Positions 1-25,766 of a stretch of DNA of 64,000 nucleotides are shown here, in pieces. Positions within the stretch are counted from its first letter, which is position 1; every line of letters begins with the position of its first letter. The DNA is from Hypomesus transpacificus (Eukaryota > Chordata > Actinopteri > Osmeriformes > Osmeridae). The stretch is from contig NC_061078.1 of NCBI RefSeq assembly GCF_021917145.1, forward strand, positions 3,216,064 to 3,280,063. The letters are read 5' to 3'. Made by a program: the position numbers and the translations under genes. The notes beneath the pieces are model-generated. The model saw only the letters and a list, made by a program, of their open reading frames with translations. It had not been told where the DNA came from and ran no database searches.

Positions 1-1289
1 ACGCTGCTGTAGAACATAGTCCTGAAGGGCTTCACCCTCAGATGATAAAAATGTGAATTATTGGTTTGTTTATCATGCTCTTAAACCCTAAAGTGCATTA
101 TTAAACAGAGAACGCATTAAAAGGGGGTATTGTTAAAAGTGTTTTAAAAATCTTGTAAATCCCAGTAATTTATGTCACTGTGGTCGAGAAGCCTCACCCT
201 GGACTCCTGGTTTCAATTTGTCTTGAGCTGAGCTCCTGCGGTCTGTACCTGTGATGCAGCCTTTTCCCAAATACAATTTACTGATGTGACATGCAAAGGA
301 GCCCTTTCAGACCCTATACTGACCACAGGGTTAAGCACAGCCCACCCTGGCCCACCCTGCCCTACCCTGGCCTACGCTGCCCTGCATTGGTCTCTAGGGA
401 GAGCCAACAATAGGTCACAGCCATGCTTTTGTTTTGTTGTCCCTATTTAATCAAACTAGCCGGGGAGTGATTGGATTTTAATATTGCTGGACCCGCCATA
501 ATGGTGTGATGGACGGACCCTGGTGAATTAGAGCAAGATGTCGCCCAGTGAGAGTTCCATTAATGGTATTGTTTCATTTCTTAAAGTGGCGAGAACGCAA
601 CGGAGTAGGGGTCACCGTGGTTGGCAGACCCTTTTCTCCCCAGCTGTCCTGACTCCTGAACTGGCCTGTAGGGACTAGATATAAGCCTCAGATGGATACC
701 TGACAATAAAAGACATTCAAACACAATATCCAAGTGCCATTTAATTTGGTTTACACTATGCTTGTACAGTATTCAACAACTACTGTACATTTGATTGTTT
801 AGATTCAGTGATTTCATATGTGCAACTCTACATAAAGTATGTTTTGATCAGGGTTCAGAATCTCAGTTCATGTTTTGACAACTGACATAACTTTGACCCC
901 AAAGGATGCCAGAAAGTCTTCCAGATACTCCCCCTGACCGACTTGTCTTCAATGAGACATTTCATTACAATGACAGGTGCTTGTGTTTCCCAACACAATA
1001 ATAACAGTTTAGTTCTGTACAAGTGGAAGTAAAGGTAACCCTTCACTGTGTTTTATAGCAAGTAATTGTTAAGTGGGTGGCTTTGACCTTTATTTCTCCT
1101 CTTAATGGGCGTTTGTGTGTTGTTTTTGCTGTAGATTTACGTGTGGGTGGGGCGGTGTGATTTACGGCGCTCTGACACTGTCAGCAGTGGGACCCGAGTG
1201 ACTGACTGTGCTCCGTGTGTGTTCCAGGTGATCCTGCTGTCTGGCCACCAGCCCAGCACTCGACAAACTCACGGTCACTCTCACTGTCT

Positions 1290-1326
1290 CACACAAACAC
1301 ACACAAACACACACACACACACAACA
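1290..1326. repeat. (AC)n microsatellite, interrupted
   Basis: CA dinucleotide tract with a few AAC interruptions. Apparent short ORFs across it are repeat translations. Confidence 0.9.
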
Positions 1327-3205
1327 CATACTGCATCTGCATCTGCTCACCTGAATCTGAACATTTTCCCTCTTTAGGTCACACATAGCAGGATGTCAAG
1401 ATGATTGAATATTTAGGCTTCACACAGTAAGCTGGGAGAAATGGAGGTGTTTCCTTCAAACTGTGATACTGCTGAAGCTGTCAGTGTGCACACATTCTGT
1501 AAATGTAATTATTCACAAATAAGTGAATTACAATTACACAATTTCTAATGATTACAAGGATAATTTGTATTTCTAACCTACAAACCATACTGTAATATAA
1601 ACAGTGGTGGTAGTGGAATATTTGTTTACTGAATCATGTTACCCTCATTTCACAAAAAATATGTATTGGTAAAAAATAATAAAAGCACTATTTGTACAGT
1701 TTTACAACTCTTAAAGATTTGAACTGCTGGTCCCCGTGCTTTTAAAGGACAGTATCAGGATATTTACTTCTGGTGTCAGTTTCCCATAAAAGCAGCCTCC
1801 ATCTCCAGATCGATTGAACACAAGTACCCCAGTATTACACTGAGATGTTGACACTGCCCTTTCATTATCTGTGTAACCTAAGAGTACAATGATTAAATTC
1901 TTGTCACTGTAAGTTAAATTGGCCATTACAGATCTAAGATAAATTGGTCCTTAAATTTTCCATTTAAGAGACCTGACAAGACATAGAGAAAACAAAGTGC
2001 AAACACTGTACATCATTTACTTTTGTTTACAGAGAAGTCCAAATATTATTTTCCTACACTTTTCTATTGAATATATAAAAGCAAAAACAATACTGTGAAT
2101 ATTGTATTAATGTATATTGTGAATATGCAAACAACCATTTGCAATAAGCAGTGTAAAAGTCATCGAATGTGTGGATAAATGAACAGCTAGGAGCGAGGGT
2201 TTTATTGCTTCCTCAGACCTTTTCTCCTAAACCATATCTCCTGTCTCACTGTGGCCATGACCAGCCTTTTTAATTCAATTGGACATATAGTAAGCTATGG
2301 AGACCCTCCGTTTCCCAAACACTGTTGTTTCTCCAGTGTGTGCTTCTCTTTCCCTCTCTCCTCCCACCCTCTTTGCTCTAAACCCTCAACCTCTGTCTCT
2401 TTCAGAGAATAGGCCCCAGCCACAGCATTACCTCAGGCTGTCAGAATCTTTCCCTTGAGAGGTCGGGCTTGCATCGTGTCCTCCCAGGTCGGCTGGTGGC
2501 CATTCTCCCACACTTCTGCAGCACATAGTGTATAGACAATGAGAAACGTTGCAAATTAAGAATCAAGGCATTCGGGACAAGTATTAAGTATTGTCATAGA
2601 TTCTTCGAGGTAGTAATTAGCAGTAATTATTTGTTGTGAACCAAATCCTGAATTATTGTATGTGTCAATGCCAAAGTCAAGCAGATTTCCATTTTAGTAT
2701 ACCTGGCGCCAACCGCACATCCCCTCCTTATCATTGAGTTTGATTCAGAGTCCTCAGTATGATTATCTAGGGTTGGATGGGCTTCATTGACGGAGATTCA
2801 ATTCACTCCACGAATGGGGGCAAGTATGGCTTACTGGACTCTGTCCAAACTGGACAGGATATTCGATTACACATCGTCCGCCAATTAAAGTGTTACATCA
2901 CACCTTGTATGGAATTGGTCCTGCTCAAACATTTATGATATGGTGCAACGTAGCGTCCAGTTGCACTACGATTAGTTCCTCCACACGCTGATCCTTCCTC
3001 CTGGTTGGAATGAGTCATGTATAATTGTTTTTAGTCGTAGTCAATTCATACATTAATTCAGCTAAAAATGCTTAGACAGACTGTCATACACGCGCAACCC
3101 GTAGGTTATTTAATCCTCGAAGTAGGCGTTTCTAAACAGCATGTAGCCTATTGCATAATGATGTGTTTCAGGTTAGGATTACTCAATTTATTTTCTTTCC
3201 CGCGC

Positions 3206-3207
3206 TG

Positions 3208-3276
<69 letters not shown>
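3206..3276. repeat. (GT)n microsatellite
   Basis: About 35 GT units with one GC step near the left end and an AT step at the right. It is the longest GT tract in the window and is probably polymorphic. Poly-Val/Cys and poly-His/Thr ORFs over it are artefacts. Confidence 0.95.
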
Positions 3277-3279
<3 letters not shown>

Positions 3280-5829
3280 AGTCCCGCGAGCAAGGATCAA
3301 CCTTGTTTGTTTTTGTTCTGGTTTGATACAATGAATGAATGGACACACCCCTTGAGAAAGCTGATAAGAGATAAATCAACACAAGTTGCATTATCTTATT
3401 TGTCAAAAAATCCTACAAGTGAACCTACATAAACATTGCTTGATCTCGGAACAGATGCCTTTAGTGCCCAGTCGACCGAGGGCTTGTGCTGCTTCCCAGC
3501 CCGTCCCACTTCAGTCACTGGCCAACTTCATTTCTGTAAGACTGCAATCAAGTTACTGTAGGTCATGGCTTATCACTATGAGGCTTTCACAATACAAGTT
3601 AGTTCTTTTCACCAGCGTAAACGAAATTATTGTGATAATTAATAACAATAAAAAAAATACAAACAACATGTACATTTTAACAGCGATGGTATTATAGGCT
3701 ACTGTAGGCCCTACTTATGTGTCCTATTCGACTTAAACTAATTCGATTATTGAAAATGTATCTTTATTGTGAATGGGATTGGATAGAATAATCTTCTGAT
3801 TATGTTAACGCATTTAAATGGACTCCTCGCAATGTAATTATGCTTTATATTTGGGCTACCACAGTAATTTCTCTAAAGATGATTCAGGGAAAATGTAGCG
3901 TCATATTAATAGAATATCCCTAAGTAATTCCTGAATAATAACAAATCTATCTGTAATGGTTTCATGATGGTCGTATTAGTCGACGCATTCTTGTGCCAAC
4001 TGCATTGCTAGCCTATTTCTTCAACACTTAGGCTATCTTGTGTTATCTCTAACTGCATGCATTGTCATCTGAAATAGCTCAATTACAGATCTTTTATCTA
4101 CCCGTTGTCATTATAGACTTCTGTTTAAGACATCCCAGTTGCGTCATAGGCTATACAAACATCGTGAGAAAAATAATACTTCCAGAGCCTATAGGCTATA
4201 ATTTAAAAAGACCTGCATCGTTTTTTTTCCGTAGCAATTTTCACATTAACATAGTAATTTGCTTTTTATGTAGGCTAATTAAAATATTACACATTTTCCA
4301 CTAAAACATACTTTTTATGTTTATAGTGTCATTTGTTCTGCCCAACTGAGTAATTAAGCTTACTGGAATGAAAATAAACCAAAGGCAGTGCGTTTACAAG
4401 CTGCCCTGTCCTACAGCTACCTTCTTTCAAATAGAGTTAGTTTGTTGTGGCTTCATTCAATACATAGTTTGCAGGTGATGCCAAGGGTAGATAAGAGGTC
4501 GCCGATTGCTGTTGGCTGTCTAGACTTGTGACTTAACCAGTGAAACTGGAGTGATCACAATAGATATTTGGCTTAAGAAAGCGAATAGCCATTGGTTATA
4601 ACACACATTTAGTCCGGATAATTTGTTACCAAACTGTAGATCTTTTTTACAATCCATAGGTTCATTATCTATCTAATTAACTATTTTAATGCTGTTTTTG
4701 TATTTTACCTTGGTGACTAATTCTCACTTAGACGTTTTTCTGAAGACATTTGATTTAGTTATAGGCTAGTCCTATTACATCAGATACAACTTTATTGTAA
4801 CCTACACAGATTATATTCCGAGGCAGAAATTATCATTGTGTCATTCACAAGTCCCAAGGGCGAATCTTGGGTGCTCTGTGACAACATTTCGTTTGAGGTT
4901 TTGGTCAAGTTTTATTCAACTTCGAATAAAACCAGAGTGAGACCCTTAATTAATTAAATTGGGTCTCCGTAATGCGGCAAGCATTGATCAATATTGCAGT
5001 CATGAACAATCAGTGAAAATGTAATTAACAAAACCATTCGTTCCTCTTAATAAACACGTTTTGCGTCATAAAACTACTGCTAGGCCTATAAAACTTAAAT
5101 ACGATTATAAACCTAAAATAACAATGCAATTGTTTCCAGGAAAAAATATGATTAGGTAACGGAATTTGTATAATAAATGATGATGAATGAATGGGTCGAC
5201 ATTATTCACAGGACACAGCGACATAGGCCACCTTAATGTGTTGACATTTTGAGATTCATCCCAATTCATATCCATTGTAATTTACAAAACGTTTTCATGT
5301 AGACATCCAATACAGTATTTTTAGCTGTTTATTTCGATCAGTTAATAATTCCTTATGAATTGTTGTCCTGACAATAAATAACAATAACTTACTTTTGTTC
5401 GAGAATTTCAAACAACATAGCCAACCCCCGCCCATTAAGATAAAGTATTTTACAACAAGGGTCTGATATAATCTTGGGACATCATGCTCCTTAAGACAAA
5501 CACACGAGCCACAGAACTCGATAACGAAATAAATGTATCAAAATCACATATTGAAGAAACAAGACATAATGATCACAATGAATTGCAAAATCGTCATCTG
5601 TTTAAACATCAAATGGCTCCAATTTAGTATTAAGAAGGTCGGTTTGTATATCCATCAAGATCTTCCATCTTCTCTCCAATTCAATTCATGCAACAAAAGT
5701 CTGCTTTTTGTCAAATGGAATCCTCAAAAAACTATATACGCAGTAGTCCAGAGAAGTTCCATCGCATCGTAGTGCCGTAGGTGATGTTCGGAATATATTG
5801 CATGTCCTCCATGTCAAAACGCTCCTCTT

Positions 5830-5835
5830 TTTATT
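5830..5835 (-). promoter_or_regulatory. Candidate isl2 polyadenylation signal
   Basis: AATAAA on the minus strand, 80 bp after the isl2 stop codon. A second AATAAA lies further downstream at 5328-5333, so a longer 3' UTR is equally possible. Confidence 0.4.
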
Positions 5836-5914
5836 TTGGACGCTGTGATGAGCTGGTCACATGCAGGGGACCGGGAACATGCTAGGCCTGGGACAGAGAC
5901 CACAAGGCCCGGTT

Positions 5915-8900
5915 TCACGTATCGACAGGACTGGGTACCATGCTGTTTGGAGTGTCAGGTAGTTGCGATGACAGGGAAGTCACGTCGCTGCCCGAAGAGT
6001 TCCCTAATGACCCAGATTCGGAGAATGACACCTGGAAGTTATAAATAAGGCAGGGTCAATTTAATGTGGATGTCTTTAATTATTTCATAAAGTAATAATT
6101 AAAATCAGGAAATCCTAACTCTGGCATCACTTTAAAGCAAAGATGCAAAGAAATAGCCTACACTTTAACATTGACACAGGAACATTTGAATCGATGGCTC
6201 TGATTTGAGATTTGAGAATTGAAATTTAACTTTTTAACTGCACTGTAATTTAGGGCATGCACGATCCATGATTTCACTCTCACCAATTGTTGAAAGGCTG
6301 GCTGGTCCAAGTCACTCTGCAAGGCGAATTCACTCAGAGCTTTCCAGGGCGGCTGATAAGTCTGTACCTCCACTTGGTTGCCTTGAACTGTGTTGTCATG
6401 TCTGATTGGACTCCCAGCAACGAGAGGCGTACCTGTGAGGCCTTGTAGATTCTAACAAAGCAGAAAACATTCAGAATGACGTGGTTATGGAATAACTATA
6501 TGCTTTGTTACTTTTCAGTTTTTCTGTTTTGAAGTCGTAAATTCATTATTGAGTGCTCATAAGACTGAATATAGAGCACAAACTATAGCCTATTATTTGA
6601 TTATTATGGTGAGTAATAGTGGTGAGTAATTTACTATTCGGTGAGGGATGCTGCTCATGATGAAACTTGATGGTAAGTAAAATGGAGAACAGTAGGTTCA
6701 CCAAATGAGTTGAATGAAATGAAGATGAAATGGGTAAAAATAGAAGTTTTCTAGATTAACTTACGAAGATGCTTACAGTCTTATCACTGTGGTGCTGTTG
6801 CTGTAATTGCTTCATGAGGATTGATCTCTTTTTATCTTTGCATCTTTTATTTTGGAACCAAACTCGAATGACCCTTGGGCTCAAGCCAGTCATCTCCACA
6901 AGTTGCTCCTTCATTAACGCATCAGGCCGCGGGTTGGCGTTGTAGCAGGTCCGTAACGTGTGAAGCTGTTTCTCGTTCAAAACAGTCCGAACCCGCGTCG
7001 TTTTCTCTGATTGCTTATGGACGTGATTTCGATGAGGTGCTTGTCGAACGGTGACAGGGTCTGCTAAGAAGAAACACAATAAAAAAATATGCCTACATTA
7101 GAATACACGCTCACCCTTTTTAAGTAGGCTGAACAGAATCTTTGATTATTGTAAATCTGATGTTATGGGTTTTGTTAGACGTTGACCACTTTTTGTCATT
7201 GTTAGACATGTCTTGTTATTTATTGTATCATAAGTATATCACTGTTGTTACTATTATTAACAAAAGGCTACTACTAGTTGTCCTATTGTTAATGTTAGGC
7301 TATTACAATTGTTATTATTATTAGGCCTACATTTCTAGTCTACATAAATGCTTATTTTTTCTCTTGAATTTACCTTAACTGGTCACAATAACAATTGAAG
7401 TCATTAATTTTGAAAGTTTGACTATTCTTGCTACATGCGTCAAAAAGCATGAAACGTCACTTGCATCACTTTTAAGCTATTTAGCATTAGCTAGCATTCT
7501 TTACAACAAAAAACTTGTGCTGTGTCCGTCTGCAGTGAATACAAAAAAAATATTAAATTGATCGATAATTCTTTGACATTAGCACGTGTGACCTAATGTT
7601 ATTAGTGTTGACCCTCCATAATATCGCCACCATGAGAAGTAGGTTGGAAGCCATCATAGGTTCTGACTTCATTTTATAAATAATAGGCCTACTCTGTTTG
7701 GAACATGTTTAGTCAAGAAATTATAAAAATAAAAACAATTCTAACTATCAGTAGCCTATCAGCACTCAATGCATTTATATGTTGGGTACAGTATGATTTT
7801 TCACACAACTTGAATAAGGCTTACATTCAGGACATAGCATAGGATTAAGATATTAGGCTACTAAAACATATGAAAATGCCTGTATAATCTCTAGCAACCT
7901 TTTTCGAAATTCAAAAAAATATGATCAACGATGGTATGAAACCAGTCAGACTTTTGTTTTAGATGTACAGCCGATAACTGACCTGCCATGTGCAGTGATC
8001 TGCTTGAGTGAATGTGACCAGGGCTTATAGGACTTCCCGCGGAGCTCCGTTCCATCAACAAGCTATGGTCAGCCCGGCAGAGAAGTTCCTCGTCCCGCAA
8101 AGAGAACTCGTCTCCCGGTAAGAGCTGCCTGCTGCACACCGAACATCGGAAACACTCGATGTGATACACATTGTCTCTAGCTCGCATCACTAAATCGCTG
8201 CTGCTGAATCCAAGGTTGCATTTTGCACATTTTATCCCAAACAACCTGCAAAGTAAAGCAAGACATTAATCAATCGTATCTGAGTTACAATAATTGAAGT
8301 TTCCTTGTTTAGGACAAGACAATAAGCAGGCTTATGCTAAAAAAATTGCTTCAACATTTTTGTCAAAATGAAAATCACTTTCATTTCGGTTTAACAGTAA
8401 TAAATGGTGGATAAATAAATGAACGTAATCACATGCATTTAAAATAATAAATGTAGCCTATATTAGACCTGTGAAGCTTTAAATTATATACTATTAGCCT
8501 ACTTTATAGTATGCCAACAGGATATAAATACAAAATGTACAAATCTGACACAACTCTACACCTTCATTTCGTTTTTGTTTGTTTGTCAAGAGGACACCAC
8601 GAGTTTTTATGGTCTCACAGTTGCCTCTCTGCCAACATTTTGGGCATCTCATATTTTGAAGCAAATGGGCCTACATTAGGCTCCACTCGAGTTTACTCTC
8701 TCAAACAAAAATACAGGAGAAGAATTTCAATCCTACCTTACGTAATCTCTTTTACAATAAGTCTTGCCGTCCCGGACGAAGCAAGTGCAGGTCTCATCCA
8801 GGTATTGGCTGCATTCAGCACACTTCAAGCAGGCTGCGTGCCACTCCAGGTCCGGGGAGACTCGCAGTATGTACTGGTCATGTATCTGACTTCCACAGCC

Positions 8901-9447
8901 TACACACATCGCGAATCCGGACTTCTCTGCAGAAAAGCAGCTGTTGTAAGCATATAGGTACCTACCAATTTTAAGCATTTGAAAACAACGAGGCCTTCAT
9001 CTGACAGACTCCAACTTAAGCAAACAGCTCAAAATCCTTTACAGATTTGCACAGTTGCAAGGTAGACCACAAGTGTGTTATGTAACCAACAATTTTGCCA
9101 ACAGTCATCACTGCTCAAAATGATTGTATTTTCAAATAAATTGCCAACAATTTTACAAGATGACGAAATTTGTGATTTATAGATATAGGCATATATAGGC
9201 TATACATATATATTTTACAATACTATTGAAAATGTACATATTTTAACCTACCTTTCCACAATTACCCTAATATAAATACAGATATGTACCTATAATAAGA
9301 TGGGCTACAAAGAAAACGATACTAAAAATGTTACTTCACGCTACTCAATTCTTACCCAGCAGTAAAACATTTATAAAAGGACAGCTTACTTTTGGAATGA
9401 TCCCCCATATCACCCAAGAAAGAAGAGTTGAAAATAATATCCACCAT
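5915..9447 (-). CDS. isl2: Insulin gene enhancer protein Isl-2 (LIM-homeodomain transcription factor)
   Basis: Nuclear LIM-homeodomain factor. The family specifies motor and sensory neurons and acts through LIM partners such as LDB and LHX3. Coding exons (minus strand): 9390-9447, 8737-8926, 7983-8245, 6777-7060, 6284-6451, 5915-6031. All have AG/GT borders and phases close, giving 359 aa, the length I recall for human ISL2. LIM1 is about residues 26-80 (starts [12 protein letters not shown]), LIM2 about 89-143 ([13 protein letters not shown]), the homeodomain about 191-250 with helix-3 motif [16 protein letters not shown]. The partner-binding stretch around [19 protein letters not shown] is in exon 5, and the C-terminus reads [17 protein letters not shown]. 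The start is the ATG of MVDIIFNSS, the conserved Islet N-terminus. Exon 5 reading [11 protein letters not shown] plus this tail favour isl2 over isl1. Whether it is the a or b paralogue is not decidable. Confidence 0.96.
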
Positions 9448-10431
9448 ACAGGAAGGATGAGGGAATTGCAAAAGCTGCAGAAATGTAGTGAGAAGCTGAC
9501 TGGCCCGCGCCTCGCTGCCTGATAACTTCAGCCCGGACTGTGGGACGGGGAAGAGTCTGCAGTGTCCCATACGCGCTCTGACGTCACACGTAAAACTGGA
9601 CATCCATTCGTCCTGCTGCCTATTCTATGCATGCCTCTTGACATTTCAAGTGCACGAAATATAAAATTATGATTTGACTTGAAACAATGCTTTGTCAGTC
9701 ACTGAAAAGCATGGCAGTAGGTTTTACAATTAAACTAAAGATTGATATCTGTTGTTGTTAGAATAGTAGTTTATGGCCTCTATAAAGCCACTGTCTCTTC
9801 GAGGAGCAGTCTATTCAAAATGTATATAAAGATTTTTTTTAATCGAATGACAATTTCCAGGCTCATTAGTATAAAATCTTGATTTTAGTTCGTTTTCTAT
9901 AGCTAGACTTGACACTTGACACCCCATGTGGTGTAGAAGCCTAGTCAATCCATCTATTCGAGGATAAGGACATCTACTGGATGAAAATAAGAAGTGCATT
10001 CATGTAGCGTGTGGGTCAGAACTGCAAAGGGGTTTTAACAAGGCTAATTATTTCAGTCAATTGAATTGTATCCTGGACATGCTGCTGACAACTGATCTTC
10101 AGCTGTGTCTTACATGCCATTCTATTAAGAGTAAGTTTAATAAACAAAAAAAGAAACGGGAGTGAAATGTGCTTTGGCAGAACATAAAATAATCTGAGTC
10201 ATGAAGACATGATAAAGAGTTGCATTTCTTGGTTAATTAATCCAGTTGATCCTATAATGAACAACCATTAGGTTCCAGTAGCCTTTATCATATCTACACT
10301 GAGACTCGGTGACTGGCGCGGTGAGGTTATGACTAAAGTGGAATACTCGCGAGAGACGAGAACAGGGAACCTGCTGCGTAGTTCGCTGTTTATCTGTCAG
10401 ATTTGCTGCTTGTACTATTAAAGTATTAGAT
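9448..10431. promoter_or_regulatory. Divergent isl2 / etfa promoter interval
   Basis: The isl2 and etfa start codons lie back to back with 984 bp between them, so both 5' UTRs and core promoters must fit here unless there are undetected upstream non-coding exons. A perfect palindromic CRE (tgacgtca) lies at 9579-9586, inside a relatively CpG-rich stretch (9505-9590) on the isl2 side. No canonical TATA box is convincing. The etfa side near 10315-10340 has several CpGs (gcgcggtgag, ctcgcgagag). Confidence 0.55.
9579..9586. promoter_or_regulatory. Palindromic CRE (TGACGTCA)
   Basis: Exact match to the CREB/ATF consensus, about 130 bp upstream of the isl2 ATG. The match is seen directly. Function is inferred from position only. 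Confidence 0.45.
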
Positions 10432-23818
<13,387 letters not shown>

Positions 23819-23994
23819 ATCTCTCAGATAGAGAAGACTGAAGATAATACTAAATCCTTTCAAAATCACACACACAAACACACACCTACACAACCACCTA
23901 CATGTAAATCCTGCCTTATCTGGATTTTATCCTTTGAAATTAGTGCTTTGTTTCTAGATGTAATATATATTTGATTGTATCATTTTGTAATTAT

Positions 23995-24000
23995 AATAAA
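23995..24000 (+). promoter_or_regulatory. etfa polyadenylation signal
   Basis: AATAAA 177 bp after the etfa stop codon, followed by TG-rich sequence (caagctgtctgtttc) about 20 bp on. It is the first canonical signal on the sense strand after the stop. Confidence 0.7.
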
Positions 24001-24665
24001 ACCAACTGCACTTGCTAAAACAAGCTGTCTGTTTCATCTTAACTCTGGTAAAGGTCAACTCTAGTAAATGTGTACAGGTAGGATTTCACAAGAATTTGCA
24101 GTAATTTGACAGTTCTGTTTGGTTGTCAGAATACAGTTTGAATGGACAATATATGCTATTATGTTAAGTATTTAACATGGTTGTAAAACAATAACCTCAG
24201 TAAATGCAAGTAACAATATTCATGAGCTGTACAGTATTGTAGTTTCGCTTTAAAACAATGCTGGATTTTCATTAACATGAATGTGGTCGAAAATTACTTA
24301 ATTAAATACTTGTGAACCATTATGATTGCTTGATTGAAGCCTTGATTGTTATTAACAATTAAACATCTAAATACTTACAAACATTTGACAATTAACAAAA
24401 TGGTGCAGTGGTTTATTCTTTGAATTAATTATATAAGTTAATTAGGGGTTTTAATTGTAATCACTAGACAATTATAACAACTTAACCAATTAGTTTTTGT
24501 TTTGACAGGCTGGTTAATGTTAATACCCCTGAATAATTTACATGTTCCCCGAAATATGCAAATAGGACGACAGTTGCTAATGCAATACTGTTGTACTGTC
24601 GTTGTCGTGTCTGAACCAATAGGGACGATGCGTTAACAGATTCAAGTTTTGGTACTCATTAGGGG

Positions 24666-24875
24666 TGGGAATCTTTTGGTACCTGATGATTCAATTTGAA
24701 TCGATTCTTGGGGTCAAAATTCGATTAAAAATTGATTCACGATTTTTTATCAAATTTCAATTCAATATATGCTACATAAAAAACTAGAAAAAAAACTAGA
24801 AAAAACCCCAACCTTTTTAAATTTGTGAATCAATGTGAATCGCTAGAAGTTTGAATCGAGCAGCAGTCATTTCTC
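24666..24875. mobile_element. Degenerate interspersed repeat with 9-bp flanking duplication
   Basis: About 210 bp starting tgggaatcttttggtacctg and rich in GAATCGATT-like motifs, a composition I associate with a common teleost repeat. It is bounded by identical cattagggg at 24657-24665 and 24876-24884. Clear terminal inverted repeats are absent, so the class is uncertain. Confidence 0.45.
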
Positions 24876-25124
24876 CATTAGGGGGTCAAAGGTTGTGTGG
24901 GCCAGCCAATAGGACTGAAGGCTACATGAATCAAACCCCTTCTTTTGGTCAAATCATTTAAATGAGATCATTAAAAAAAAAACTTTAAAAGACAAATTGT
25001 TGTGTGGTTATTTCCCTCAGTTTATTGAGTTGTGGATTCTGTTTGACATGCTGTACTGGACAGTTAGTTGAAGTGTGACAGGAAAAGAATGGAGAGGGAG
25101 GAAGACATACAGAAAAGTGTCAAG

Positions 25125-25198
25125 GCTGGATTTGAATCCAGGGTGTTGCAGTACTGACCAAGCTTTCAGAGCATGCACACTAACCCAGTGAGCTAACA
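25125..25198 (-). repeat. tRNA-like module (SINE head or tRNA pseudogene)
   Basis: On the minus strand it reads an A-box-like TTAGCTCACTGGGTTAG and, about 50 nt later, a B-box-like GGATTCAAATCC. The spacing fits a tRNA, but the arms do not fold into a convincing functional tRNA by eye. Confidence 0.4.
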
Positions 25199-25302
25199 GG
25201 GGAGCACTGCTCTCATTTGGTTTTCTGACACCACAACTCTGCAGGTTGTTACAACTAGCTAGTTCAATGTCAAATTTAAATGATGAGTGGAACTTGTTAT
25301 AA

Positions 25303-25372
25303 TCCCTGATAGGTCAGTGGTTAAGGATGTGGGCTGCTGTGTAAGGGGTCATGTGTTCAAATCAGGCTGAAA
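25303..25372 (+). repeat. tRNA-like module (SINE head or tRNA pseudogene)
   Basis: Plus-strand A-box-like taggtcagtggtta and B-box-like tgttcaaatcaggc, tRNA-like spacing. It faces the module at 25.1 kb. A functional tRNA is unlikely because the B box departs from GGTTCGANNCC. Confidence 0.4.
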
Positions 25373-25582
25373 GATCTTACAGTTACATTTTTACTCTTCG
25401 ACTAAATAATAAAACTCGACTTATAAATAAAACTGATAAAAGGCCATTTCTTTTTAGACTTGGTTGAGTCTTTCCTGGTGGGACAGTTGGGTACCTGAAA
25501 AGACAGTTGGGAGAGTGGATCTGGACAGTCGGGGAGTATGCTGCGTTTACAGGGATCTGGGCCCAGGGATGTGTTTGGCACT

Positions 25583-25620
25583 GTGCTGGATGTGAACCCA
25601 GGTCGTTGTGGTTTAGGCTC
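25583..25620 (-). repeat. tRNA-like B-box fragment
   Basis: Minus strand carries gacctgggttcacatccagc, a good B box and T-arm (GGTTCACATCC), but no matching A box is visible upstream. It is probably a truncated SINE head. Confidence 0.3.
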
Positions 25621-25760
25621 TTGTTCTCAACATTTCATACTCCATGTTCAAAGTAAATAGAAAGCACAGCTTTAAAGTAATGTAACATACAACCATAAGA
25701 ATGTCCACGTACAGAAGGCAAAATACTATTGTGTAGTCTTATCTATCAATTTTGGAAACT

Positions 25761-25766
25761 TTTATT
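25761..25766 (-). promoter_or_regulatory. Candidate tmem266 polyadenylation signal
   Basis: Minus-strand AATAAA (within TTTGAATAAAAGTTTCC), 794 bp after the tmem266 stop. Other AATAAA copies at 25933-25938 and 25958-25963 could give shorter ends. Confidence 0.45.

Larger units (their letters stand above)
1..5829. other. Non-coding DNA downstream of isl2
   Basis: No exon with homology or coherent codon use is visible on either strand. The interval is AT-rich, holds an (AC)n tract and a long (GT)n tract, and from about 3.6 kb is dense in copies of TAGGCTA / AGGCCTA. A small C-rich degenerate repeat (cccaccctgg-like units) lies near 340-390. Several homeodomain-type TAATTA cores occur, for example in cttaattaattaaatt near 4930. 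The position, 3' of a neuronal LIM-homeobox gene, would suit conserved regulatory elements, but I cannot test conservation here. Confidence 0.6.
24020..25760. other. etfa / tmem266 tail-to-tail interval
   Basis: No coding sequence seen. It contains an interspersed repeat with a 9-bp flanking duplication (24.66-24.88 kb) and three tRNA-like modules (25.1-25.6 kb); the rest is AT-rich unique-looking DNA. The two genes converge here, so 3' UTR ends are the only genic content expected. Confidence 0.6.

Noticed and set aside
3068..3432. Poly-Cys/Val and poly-Thr/His frames
   Set aside because: Translations of the (GT)n microsatellite in several frames.
8511..8957. 148-codon plus-strand frame
   Set aside because: Overlaps the isl2 LIM1 exon on the opposite strand; no homology in this frame and composition outside the exon is intronic.
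25125..25372. Functional tRNA genes
   Set aside because: A- and B-box-like motifs are present but acceptor and anticodon stems do not pair convincingly, so I list them only as tRNA-like modules.
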